A stretch of 62,514 nucleotides of DNA from Chloroflexota bacterium (GTDB taxonomy: Bacteria > Chloroflexota > Anaerolineae > SpSt-313). The notes beneath the pieces are model-generated. The model made no database searches and was not told where the DNA came from. It worked only from the letters and a program-made list of their open reading frames with translations. The stretch spans positions 1-62,514 of the forward strand of contig JAKPJZ010000109.1 in NCBI GenBank assembly GCA_029553955.1, in the 5' to 3' direction. Position numbers and translations under genes: made by a program. This document shows positions 24,919-32,661 of the stretch, piece after piece (position 1 is the stretch's first letter; each line of letters opens with the position of its first letter).

Positions 24919-25016
24919 GGGGTTTTTGCGGGTTGGTTGGCCCCGCTGGCTGCCCCTGGCGCCCCCGCGGGGGCGCCAGGGGCAGCCAGCGGGGCCAACC
25001 AACCCGCAAAAACCCC
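24919..25016. repeat. 98-bp perfect palindrome (P3)
   Basis: No mismatch and no loop; axis between 24967 and 24968. Centre GGCGCCCCCGCGGGGGCGCC; outer end GGGGTTTTTGCGGGT, identical over 15 nt to palindrome P6 although the inner arms differ. It lies 169 bp after the stop of the LuxR gene and 8 bp before an ordinary terminator. Confidence 0.95.
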
Positions 25017-25144
25017 TCCTGGCGTAGAGCCGGGCGCACGAGGGAATGTGCCTGCACAGGCTTATCTGCACCCAAGGGGTGGCGGCAACGCACATGGCCC
25101 GGCTGCTACCAGGATGCTGAGGGCAGCGGGACGGTTCTCCGATA

Positions 25145-25190
25145 GCTTGCTAGGCTACGCCCATCAAAATCATTGCGGCGAACCACTAGC
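25145..25190. repeat. second copy of the TAGGCTACGCCCATC repeat, overlapping a stop codon
   Basis: TAGGCTACGCCCATC followed by AAAATCATTGCGGCGAACCACTAG. The last CTAG contains the reverse complement of the TAG stop of the LuxR gene (25186-25188). Confidence 0.7.
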
Positions 25191-26604
25191 TCGAGCCGCT
25201 ATCCTCCCTCATGGCCAGTTCGATGAGCTCGGCCCGGCTTTGGATGTAGAGCTTGGAGTAGATGTTCTTGGTGTGGGTCTTCACCGTGTTTTCGCTGATA
25301 TGCAGTTGGCCGGCGATCGCTCTGTAGGTCTTTCCTTGTAGCAGCAAGGTGGCCACCTGTCGCTCGCGCTCCGAAAGGCTCTCGAACTGCGCGAGACGGC
25401 CGGCGATGGTGCTGTGCTGCGCCGGCGGCAGACTGGCGAGCACCGTCAGAAAGGCATGGTCCTTGAGCAAGGCGGCCAGATGCCTGTGCAGAGGCGGCAG
25501 GAGGACAAGGGAGACGCACACCACCGCCAGCGCCAGCAGTGTCGGCTGCGGGCCTGGCGCACCGGCCGAGGCCATGGCCCTGCCGAGCACGCTGCCCAAC
25601 AACACGCCGAGCACGTTGGCGGCCAGGCCAATGCCAAAGATGCGGGCCGGGTTCTTGCCCAGCTCCAGCATCTCGCCGAGGATGCTCCACCAGAACAGGT
25701 CGTACACGCCGCAGGCGCCCAGCATCAGGGTGTTCACCAGCAGGTAGCTGGCCGCCGAGCGGTCGAGGATCATGAAGGCAATGAAAGAGAACCCGATCAT
25801 GGCCAGGGCCACGTAGAGGATATAGGCCCTGTTGGTCTGCCGGGGCAGGCCCTTCATCACGAGAATGGCGACGATATAAGGCACGGCCCAATACCAGCTC
25901 GTCAGCCAGGCATGGTGGGCATAGGCGGGGTTCAGCACCTGATACATCAGCCCCGAGTCGACGGTGATGATCAGCACAAACAGGCACAGGAAGGCCAGGG
26001 GCCTGGCCACGCTGAGCGGAGCTTGCGCCCGCATGGGCGAGGATGGGGGGGCCACACTGTCGTGCGCCGGCAGCCGCAGCGCCAAGAGGAACGCGGCAGC
26101 CAGCATCGACATCGACAGGCCCAGCCCCGCATAGGGCGAAAGGTGGATGGCGGCCATGTTGAGGCCGATCATGAGGATGTTGGCCCAGACAATGCCGTCG
26201 GCGGCGGTGTTGATACGCTCGTTGGGCGGCGTGCCACTTTGGAAGTAATAGCCCCATGCGGCCAGGCAGGCGCCCATCGAGCAAGAGCTCACCAACAGCG
26301 CCACCACCCAGAGGAAAGACAGGGGAAAGAAAAACACGGCGCTGGCCGCAAGGCCACAGGCGATGGCACAGAGCATCAGCCGCCGCGCTGCCCTGTGGCT
26401 CTTGACGAGAAACCCGCTGGAGAGCAACCCTGCGCCATTGGCGGCAATCGCTGCCAGAGCGAGTTGGTTCGCTTCAGCCCCGACACTGCCGGCGAGCGCG
26501 TGCAGGATCTGCCCTTCGAAGGGGAAGGCCAGCAGCCAGGCAGAGAACAGCGCAAGGACGACGACCGATAGCCTGCGCTCATTCATCGCGAAAAGGCGTG
26601 CCAT
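25186..26604 (-). CDS. LuxR-type regulator with a multi-pass membrane N-terminal domain
   Basis: 472 residues. Residues 1-400 contain about twelve hydrophobic helices in an MFS-like arrangement. The last 65 residues are a GerE/LuxR helix-turn-helix (LSERERQVATLLLQGKTYRAIAGQLHISENTVKTH). This architecture, a transporter-like sensor joined to a DNA-binding domain, is known mainly from Coriobacteriia-type regulators. It would bind DNA at the membrane in response to a small ligand. Start at 26604 has GGGAAGAGAGC before it. Two promoter-like sequences lie upstream. It has no clear target gene; the small transcript and ABC operon are divergent neighbours. Confidence 0.85.
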   Translation of the reverse strand: MARLFAMNERRLSVVVLALFSAWLLAFPFEGQILHALAGSVGAEANQLALAAIAANGAGLLSSGFLVKSHRAARRLMLCAIACGLAASAVFFFPLSFLWVVALLVSSCSMGACLAAWGYYFQSGTPPNERINTAADGIVWANILMIGLNMAAIHLSPYAGLGLSMSMLAAAFLLALRLPAHDSVAPPSSPMRAQAPLSVARPLAFLCLFVLIITVDSGLMYQVLNPAYAHHAWLTSWYWAVPYIVAILVMKGLPRQTNRAYILYVALAMIGFSFIAFMILDRSAASYLLVNTLMLGACGVYDLFWWSILGEMLELGKNPARIFGIGLAANVLGVLLGSVLGRAMASAGAPGPQPTLLALAVVCVSLVLLPPLHRHLAALLKDHAFLTVLASLPPAQHSTIAGRLAQFESLSERERQVATLLLQGKTYRAIAGQLHISENTVKTHTKNIYSKLYIQSRAELIELAMREDSGSS

Positions 26605-26644
26605 GCTCTCTTCCCATCGTACCAAAACCAAGGCCGTGCTTTGA

Positions 26645-26673
26645 CTATACCCCAGCCTTGGGGAGGAGGCAAA
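26645..26673 (-). promoter_or_regulatory. proximal promoter of the membrane LuxR gene
   Basis: On the minus strand TTGCCT (26668-26673), 17 bp, TATAGT (26645-26650). Confidence 0.6.
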
Positions 26674-26701
26674 TGTGCAAGGATGTCGCTCTCCACTATC
26701 C

Positions 26702-26729
26702 ATTCTACACCACCTATGGCAATTATCAA
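26702..26729 (-). promoter_or_regulatory. distal promoter of the membrane LuxR gene
   Basis: On the minus strand TTGATA (26724-26729), 16 bp, TAGAAT (26702-26707). Confidence 0.5.
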
Positions 26730-26779
26730 GTGTGATGATACAGCACATCGCTCCGCGCTAGCCCGGTACCGGGCCTTTT

Positions 26780-26857
26780 GGGGTTCTGGCGGGTTCACCG
26801 GCGCGTCTGGCCGCCCCGCGGGGCGGCCAGACGCGCCGGTGAACCCGCCAGAACCCC
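26780..26857. repeat. 78-bp perfect palindrome (P4)
   Basis: No loop; axis between 26818 and 26819. Centre GGCCGCCCCGCGGGGCGGCC; outer end GGGGTTCTGGCGGGTT. It is not at a gene end: it lies between the divergent LuxR promoters and the promoter at 26869. Its left flank, GCTCCGCGCTAGCCCGGTA, matches the stem-loop of P2 (GCTCCGCGCTATCCCGGTA) in 18 of 19 positions. Confidence 0.95.
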
Positions 26858-26868
26858 CTTTAAGGGAA

Positions 26869-26897
26869 TTGACGCCTTCTCGCGAAGCGGGTATAAT
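26869..26897 (+). promoter_or_regulatory. near-consensus sigma-70 promoter of a short transcript
   Basis: TTGACG (26869-26874), 17 bp, TATAAT (26892-26897), the strongest promoter match of the window. It starts 11 bp after palindrome P4. Confidence 0.85.
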
Positions 26898-26932
26898 AGT
26901 TGATGGTGTCCGTCTTTTCATTCGAGAGAGAT

Positions 26933-26998
26933 ATGAGCGAGTCAAACAGTTCGAACCCCGATCCCCTACAACAGAGCCCGCTGACCGACCCACCGTAG
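26933..26998 (+). CDS. possible 21-residue leader or small protein
   Basis: ATG at 26933 to TAG at 26998, product rich in Ser, Pro, Asp and Gln (begins MSESNSSNPDP). A purine run GAGAGAG precedes the start at short distance. Coding status is uncertain; its only support is its position in a short promoter-to-terminator unit. Confidence 0.35.
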   Translation: MSESNSSNPDPLQQSPLTDPP

Positions 26999-27047
26999 GA
27001 CGAACGCGACCGCATGGACCGGGGGCTTGCCCCCTAGCCAGCAGTTG

Positions 27048-27074
27048 AGGCCGCAGCGCGTCTGCGGCCTTTTA
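27048..27074 (+). terminator. intrinsic terminator of the short transcript
   Basis: AGGCCGCAG (27048-27056), 5-nt loop, CTGCGGCCT (27062-27070), then TTTAT. Confidence 0.85.
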
Positions 27075-27129
27075 TGTTGCCCGGCCGCGGCTGCTCGGGC
27101 CGCGCGTCTCCTCCGGTCGAGGACGAGGG

Positions 27130-27226
27130 CTTTCACCACAGAGCCCACAGAGGACACAGAGGGAAAGGCGAGAAGGCCTACCTCTATGGAGGGTCTCATT
27201 CCTTCCCTGTGTACTCTGTGGTGAAT
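27130..27226. repeat. imperfect long inverted repeat, TTCACCACAGAG family
   Basis: Outer arms TTCACCACAGAG and CTCTGTGGTGAA, with CACAGAGGGAA and TTCCCTGTG inside. It occupies the leader of the ABC operon between the terminator at 27074 and the start at 27290. Related in sequence to the repeats at 5141 and 30483. Confidence 0.7.
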
Positions 27227-27289
27227 GCAGCCCCCGCCCTCATCGTGCCTCAGGCACGAGGGCCGGTCGTCGAGCGGAAGGAGGCGCGC

Positions 27290-29008
27290 ATGAACCGGAT
27301 GGCGCAGCCGGCGATGAGCCGGCGCACCGGCTTCAACTCTGCCGACGCCCTCGTGCTCGTGGGCGTTGCGGCAGCAATCTATGGCATCCTGCGCCTGGCG
27401 CTCGCCGCCCCCGCCGAGATCAGCGGGCGGACGATTTCGCTGGCGCCGGCCGCACTGCCCGGCTATGCCCTGTTCTCGGTCGCCCGCATGGCTGCAGCCT
27501 ATGTGCTCTCGCTGCTCTTTGCGCTTGGCTACGGCTACGCTGCGGCGCGCCACGAGACGGCCGAGAAGGTGCTCATCCCCATCCTCGATGTGCTGCAGAG
27601 CATCCCCATCCTCTCTTTCCTGCCGGTGGTGCTGCTGGGGCTGGTGGCGGTGTTGCCCGAGGCCTGGGCCGCCGAGATGGCTTCGGTGGTGCTGATCCTG
27701 ACCAGCCAGGCATGGAACATGACTTTCAGCGTCTACCAGTCGCTGACGACCATCCCGCGCGAGCTCCTCGAGGCCGCCGACGTCTTCCGCCTGGGGCGCT
27801 GGCTGCGCTTCCGCCGGCTGGAGCTGCCCTTCGCCACCATCGGGCTGATCTGGAACAGCATGATGAGCTGGGCCGGGGGCTGGTTCTTTCTCATGGCCGC
27901 CGAGACCTTTGCCGTGGGTTCGCGCAACTTTCGCCTGCCGGGGCTGGGTTCGTACCTGTACGAGGCGGCCAACCAGGGCGACACGCGGGCGGTGCTCTGG
28001 GGGCTGGCGACACTGGTGGTGGTGATCGTCCTGCTCGACCAGATTGTGTGGCGGCCGCTCTTGGCCTGGGGTGAGCGCTTCAAGGTCGAGACGGTCAAGG
28101 CCGAAGAGGCGGCCACCTCGTGGTTCTACGACCTGCTGGGGCGCTCGGCGCTGGCGAGCTGGCTGCAGGAGCGGGTCTTCCATCCGCTGAGCGAGGCGCT
28201 CGACGGGCCGTTTGGCCGCCGGGGCGCACGGCCGGTGACGCCCGCGCCCGCGGCGGGCGGCGCGACCAGGGCGGGGCGCTACCTGGGCATGGCGCTCGCC
28301 GCGGCACTGTTGGCCCTGGGCGGCCTGCGGGCGGGGGGTATGCTGCTGGCCCTGCCGCTCAGTGTGTGGGGACGCATCGGCCTGAGTGTGGCGGCCACGG
28401 CGCTGCGCGTGACGGTGGCGCTGGCCATCGCCGTCGCGTGGACGCTGCCCGTAGGCGTGCTCATCGGCACCAACCGCCGGCTGGCGACGCTCTTGCAGCC
28501 CATCGTGCAGCTCGTGGCGGCCATCCCGGCCACGGCGCTCTTCCCCGTCGTGCTGCTGGCCTTCCTGCGCCTGCCGGGGGGCCTCAACCTGGCGGCGGTG
28601 CTCCTGATGCTCATGGGCACGCAGTGGTACGCGCTGTTCAACATCATCGCCGGGGCCGCTGCTATCCCCGAGGACCTGCGCTACACCACGAGCATCCTGC
28701 GCCTGGGCACGCTCGATCGCTGGCGCACGCTGATCTTGCCGGCGTTGGCGCCCTACCTGGTCACCGGCATGATCACGGCGAGCGGCGGGGCCTGGAACGC
28801 GAGCATCGTGGCCGAGTATGTGGCCTTTGGCGGGCAGCACTACCAGACGCTCGGCGTGGGCGCGCTCATCGCCGAAGCCACGAGCGCGGGCGACTATGCC
28901 CTGCTCTTCGGCGCCACGCTCAGCCTGGTGTTGACGGTCGTGCTCATAAACCGCGTCTTTTGGCGGCGGCTGTACGCGTATGCGGCCGAGCGGTGCAGGA
29001 TGGAGTGA
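27290..29008 (+). CDS. ABC transporter permease, two fused NitT/TauT-type modules
   Basis: 572 residues with two BPD_transp_1 modules in one chain, each with five to six membrane helices. The EAA coupling loops are visible near residue 162 (EAADVFRLGRWLRFRRLELPF) and near 465 (SILRLGTLDRWRTLILPAL). Fused permeases of this sort belong to the nitrate/sulfonate/taurine class of importers. No periplasmic binding protein is encoded beside it, so the substrate cannot be predicted. Start 27290 has GGAAGGAGG. It is followed by its ATPase at 29152. Confidence 0.88.
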   Translation: MNRMAQPAMSRRTGFNSADALVLVGVAAAIYGILRLALAAPAEISGRTISLAPAALPGYALFSVARMAAAYVLSLLFALGYGYAAARHETAEKVLIPILDVLQSIPILSFLPVVLLGLVAVLPEAWAAEMASVVLILTSQAWNMTFSVYQSLTTIPRELLEAADVFRLGRWLRFRRLELPFATIGLIWNSMMSWAGGWFFLMAAETFAVGSRNFRLPGLGSYLYEAANQGDTRAVLWGLATLVVVIVLLDQIVWRPLLAWGERFKVETVKAEEAATSWFYDLLGRSALASWLQERVFHPLSEALDGPFGRRGARPVTPAPAAGGATRAGRYLGMALAAALLALGGLRAGGMLLALPLSVWGRIGLSVAATALRVTVALAIAVAWTLPVGVLIGTNRRLATLLQPIVQLVAAIPATALFPVVLLAFLRLPGGLNLAAVLLMLMGTQWYALFNIIAGAAAIPEDLRYTTSILRLGTLDRWRTLILPALAPYLVTGMITASGGAWNASIVAEYVAFGGQHYQTLGVGALIAEATSAGDYALLFGATLSLVLTVVLINRVFWRRLYAYAAERCRME

Positions 29009-29014
29009 AACGTA

Positions 29015-29148
29015 CTGCATGAAACGTGATGCGTGATACGTGATGCGTATTGCGTTCGCTGACCGCCGAAGAGGCGGCCTCCGAACAGGGAAGCAGACGG
29101 AACACGCAGTACGCATCACGTTTCACGTTTCACGTCTCACGGGAGGTA
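29015..29148. repeat. imperfect inverted repeat of GTGATGCGT units
   Basis: GAAACGTGATGCGTGATACG and similar units face AACACGCAGTACGCATCACG across an 80-bp interior. It separates the permease and ATPase genes inside the operon. The same units recur at 31310-31350. Confidence 0.65.
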
Positions 29149-29151
29149 CCC

Positions 29152-30477
29152 ATGCCCAACAACAGCATTCTCCAAGTCATCGGCGTGACCAAGACCTACG
29201 GGCGCGGCACGCAGCGCTTTGTGGCGCTTCAAGATGTGAATATGGAGATCCGCGAGGGTGAGTTCGTCTGCCTGCTAGGGCCGTCGGGTTGCGGCAAGTC
29301 GACGCTCTTGCGCATCATCACCGGGCTGGGTCAGGCGAGCGAGGGCAAGGTGCTCTACCGCGGGCAGGAGCTGCGCGGCGTGAACCCCTACGCCACCATC
29401 GTCTTCCAGACCTTTGCCCTCTATCCTTGGCTGACGGTGCAGCAGAATGTGGAGCTGGCGCTCAAGGCGCGCGGCGTGCCCGAGCGTGAGCGCAAGCTGC
29501 GGGCGCTCAAGCTCATCGATATGGTGGGCCTCGACGGCTTTGAGGGCGCGTACCCGCGCGAGCTCTCGGGCGGCATGCGCCAGAAGGTGGGCTTTGCCCG
29601 CGCGCTGGCCGTGGAGCCTGAGCTGCTCTGCCTCGACGAGCCTTTCAGCGCGCTCGACGTGCTCTCGGCCGAGGCGCTGCGCGGCGAGCTCTTGGAGCTG
29701 TGGCAGAACAAGTCGATGCCGACCAAGGCCATCCTGATGGTGACGCACAACATCGAAGAGGCCGTCTACCTGGCCGACCGCATCATCGTCATGGACAAGG
29801 AGCCCGGCCGTGTGGTGGCCGAGGTGGCGGTGCATCTGCGCCATCCACGCCACCGCAAGGATGTGGTCTTTCAGGGCATGGTCGACCGCATCTATGCTGC
29901 GGTCGCCGGCAAGACCGAGCCGCCCACCGTCGCCCTGGGCACGGCGCCCGGCCAGCCCGGGCAGACGATGCCCCTGCCACCGGCCTCGATGGAGGCGTTG
30001 GCCGGGTTCGTGGAGCGCATCGCGGAGGAGGGTGGCCGCCACGACCTGTACCGTATGGCCGACGACCTGGCCTTCGAGCTCGACGACCTGCTGCCGGTGG
30101 TGGAGACGGCCGAGATCCTGGGCTTTGCCCACGTCGCAGCGGGCGATATCGTGCTGACCCCGCTGGGGCAGACGTTCGCCGATGCCTCGATTCTGGCGCG
30201 CAAGGAGATCGTCGCCGCACGCGCCCTGCGCCTGCCGACCATCCGCTGGATCCTCGAGTGCCTGCAGGCCGACGACGACCACCGTGTGGAGGAGGATTTC
30301 TTCCGCGACGTGCTGGCGAGCGACTTTGGCGACTATGCCTCAGAGCAGCTAGAGATCGCCATCGGGTGGGGCCGCTATGCCGAGCTCTTTGCCTTCGACG
30401 ATACCACCGGCGAGCTCTACCTGGAGGCCAATGGCAACCGCGTGACCAACAACTCGGCGCCGCGCAGCCAGGGGTAA
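29152..30477 (+). CDS. ABC transporter ATPase with C-terminal AAA-associated domain
   Basis: 441 residues. ABC domain with Walker A GPSGCGKST near 43-51, signature LSGGMRQ near 140 and Walker B LLCLDEP near 160. From about residue 285 a second domain follows (LYRMADDLAFELDDLLPVVETAEILG) that matches the AAA_assoc_C extension found in some NitT/TauT-type ATPases. It should energise the permease at 27290. Start 29152 has GGGAGGTACC. The C-terminal extension may sense ligand or regulate the ATPase. It ends 6 bp before a long inverted repeat. Confidence 0.88.
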   Translation: MPNNSILQVIGVTKTYGRGTQRFVALQDVNMEIREGEFVCLLGPSGCGKSTLLRIITGLGQASEGKVLYRGQELRGVNPYATIVFQTFALYPWLTVQQNVELALKARGVPERERKLRALKLIDMVGLDGFEGAYPRELSGGMRQKVGFARALAVEPELLCLDEPFSALDVLSAEALRGELLELWQNKSMPTKAILMVTHNIEEAVYLADRIIVMDKEPGRVVAEVAVHLRHPRHRKDVVFQGMVDRIYAAVAGKTEPPTVALGTAPGQPGQTMPLPPASMEALAGFVERIAEEGGRHDLYRMADDLAFELDDLLPVVETAEILGFAHVAAGDIVLTPLGQTFADASILARKEIVAARALRLPTIRWILECLQADDDHRVEEDFFRDVLASDFGDYASEQLEIAIGWGRYAELFAFDDTTGELYLEANGNRVTNNSAPRSQG

Positions 30478-30482
30478 GGAGC

Positions 30483-30592
30483 GATTCACCGCAGAGGCGC
30501 GAAGACGCAAAGGGAACGCCAAGGTCATGGGAGAGTGCATGCCCTCATGGCCTTGGCGTCGTCTTTGCGTCTTCGCGCCTTTGCGGTGAATC
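30483..30592. terminator. 110-bp near-perfect inverted repeat between convergent genes
   Basis: Outer 30-nt arms (from GATTCACCGCAGAGGCGCG and its complement) differ at one position. Inner arms ACGCCAAGG/CCTTGGCGT also pair. It fills the gap between the ABC ATPase stop and the MacB-type ATPase stop, and probably ends transcription from both sides. Confidence 0.7.
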
Positions 30593-30593
30593 G

Positions 30594-31286
<693 letters not shown>

Positions 31287-31309
31287 GCGATCATCCTTTG
31301 TGCGAACGT

Positions 31310-31350
31310 GCGGCGTGATGCGTGATGCGTGATGCGTAATACGCATCACG
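31310..31350. repeat. short GTGATGCGT repeat cluster
   Basis: Three GTGATGC units followed by AATACGCATCAC, forming a small hairpin between permease and ATPase genes. Related to 29015-29148. Confidence 0.6.
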
Positions 31351-32658
31351 TCAACTGTGCCGCAACGCGCTCGTCGGCGCGAGCAGCGCGGCGCGCCAGG
31401 CCGGGTAGATGCCCGCGGTGACGCCCACCGCCGAGGAGACGCCCACGGCGATGAGGACCACATCGGCGGTGACCCACACCAGGCCCTTGAGTTGCTCCAC
31501 CAACAGGCTCACCGCGTAGGAGCCTGCCGCCCCCAGCCCAAGCCCGACCAGCCCGCCAAACAGCGAGAGCAGCACCGCCTCGGCCAGGAACTGGCTCAAG
31601 ACGTCGACCTGCCGTCCGCCAAGGGCACGGCGCAGGCCGATCTCCCAAGTGCGCTCGCTGACCGAGACGAGCATGATGTTCATCAGGCCGATCGAGCCTA
31701 CGATCAGCGAGATGCCGGCGATGAGCGAGAGCACCGCCGTGATGGTGGTGGTGACGCGAGTCATCTCTTCGCTGAACTCGAGCGTGTCTTGCACCATGAA
31801 ATCTTCGGGCGCGCCGGGGGCCAGGCCATGCCGGGCGCGCAGGATGGTGTTGATCTGGGCCACGGCGTAGCGGCGCTCGGCGGCCACCCGCGAATCGACG
31901 CGGACGGCGATGATGTTGAGCGAGTCCTTGACCCCCTGCTGGTTCAGGCGGAGCTGCGCCGTCTTCAAGGGCACCAGGATCGCCCGCGGGCCAAAGCCCT
32001 GCATGCCATCTTTTTTGCGCAGCACGCCGACGACCTGATAGTTCTGCGTCACATCCTGCATGGTGATGTGCAGCACCTGGCCGACGGGGTTCACGTCTTC
32101 GCCAAAATACTGGGTGACGAGGCTCTCGTCGAGCACGGCGACCGTCGCCGCCGCCTCGTCGTCCTCGGTGGTCAGGAAGCGACCCCACTTGACCTCGCGG
32201 CGATAGACGGTGGGGAAATCGGGGGTCACGCCCACGATCTGCCCCGGGATGTACACGCCGCGGCAAACGACCTGGCCATAGGCCTCGAACTGCGGCGCCA
32301 GGGCGACGGCGCTGGTGGCCAGGGTGTGCAGCGCGTCGACATCGCGCGCCGTGAGGTAGCTCGAGCGCCGCGACATCATCGACGACTCGATCATCCTCTT
32401 GGCCTGTTCGGGCGGCATGCCCTCCGGGATCGGCATGTCCATCACCGGTCCGTAGCGCCCGCCCGGGCGCACCTCGATGGTGCCGCCCGACCAGGCCTCC
32501 ATCTGTCGTTCGGTAGAGCGGCGCAGGCCGGCGCCCAGCGAGACGATCATGATCACCGCGCCCACGCCGATGATGATGCCCAGCGTAGTCAGCGCGGCGC
32601 GCAGCTTGTTCGCTTCCAGGCCCAACAGGGCGAACCACAGGTTGACAGGGCGCAACAT
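31351..32658 (-). CDS. MacB-type ABC transporter permease
   Basis: 435 residues. Membrane helix near 20-45 (LRAALTTLGIIIGVGAVIMIVSL), an extracytoplasmic MacB_PCD domain of about 220 residues, then three helices in the C-terminal FtsX part, with the typical NIMLVSVSERTWEIGLRRALGG segment. It works by mechanotransmission rather than alternating access in the known MacB system. Start at 32658 is 3 bp after the stop of the adaptor gene, with GGAGGCTGAGCC before it. Confidence 0.9.
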   Translation of the reverse strand: MLRPVNLWFALLGLEANKLRAALTTLGIIIGVGAVIMIVSLGAGLRRSTERQMEAWSGGTIEVRPGGRYGPVMDMPIPEGMPPEQAKRMIESSMMSRRSSYLTARDVDALHTLATSAVALAPQFEAYGQVVCRGVYIPGQIVGVTPDFPTVYRREVKWGRFLTTEDDEAAATVAVLDESLVTQYFGEDVNPVGQVLHITMQDVTQNYQVVGVLRKKDGMQGFGPRAILVPLKTAQLRLNQQGVKDSLNIIAVRVDSRVAAERRYAVAQINTILRARHGLAPGAPEDFMVQDTLEFSEEMTRVTTTITAVLSLIAGISLIVGSIGLMNIMLVSVSERTWEIGLRRALGGRQVDVLSQFLAEAVLLSLFGGLVGLGLGAAGSYAVSLLVEQLKGLVWVTADVVLIAVGVSSAVGVTAGIYPAWRAALLAPTSALRHS

Positions 32659-32661
32659 GGC

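Larger units (their letters stand above)
26904..27074 (+). ncRNA. candidate small RNA or leader of about 170 nt
   Basis: Bounded by a near-consensus promoter and a perfect intrinsic terminator. It has an internal hairpin GGGGGC-TT-GCCCCC at 27021-27034 and a possible 21-codon reading frame. No known RNA family was recognised. It could be a free small RNA, a small-protein mRNA, or an attenuator leader of the ABC transporter operon starting 216 bp further on. Confidence 0.6.

Noticed and set aside
24919..25016. Palindromes simply called intrinsic terminators
   Set aside because: No T tract follows them, P4 and the 10120 copy are not at gene ends, and P3 has its own terminator directly behind it.
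26945..26965. tRNA-like T-loop GTTCGAACC in the short transcript
   Set aside because: No acceptor stem, D-arm or anticodon arm can be formed around it.
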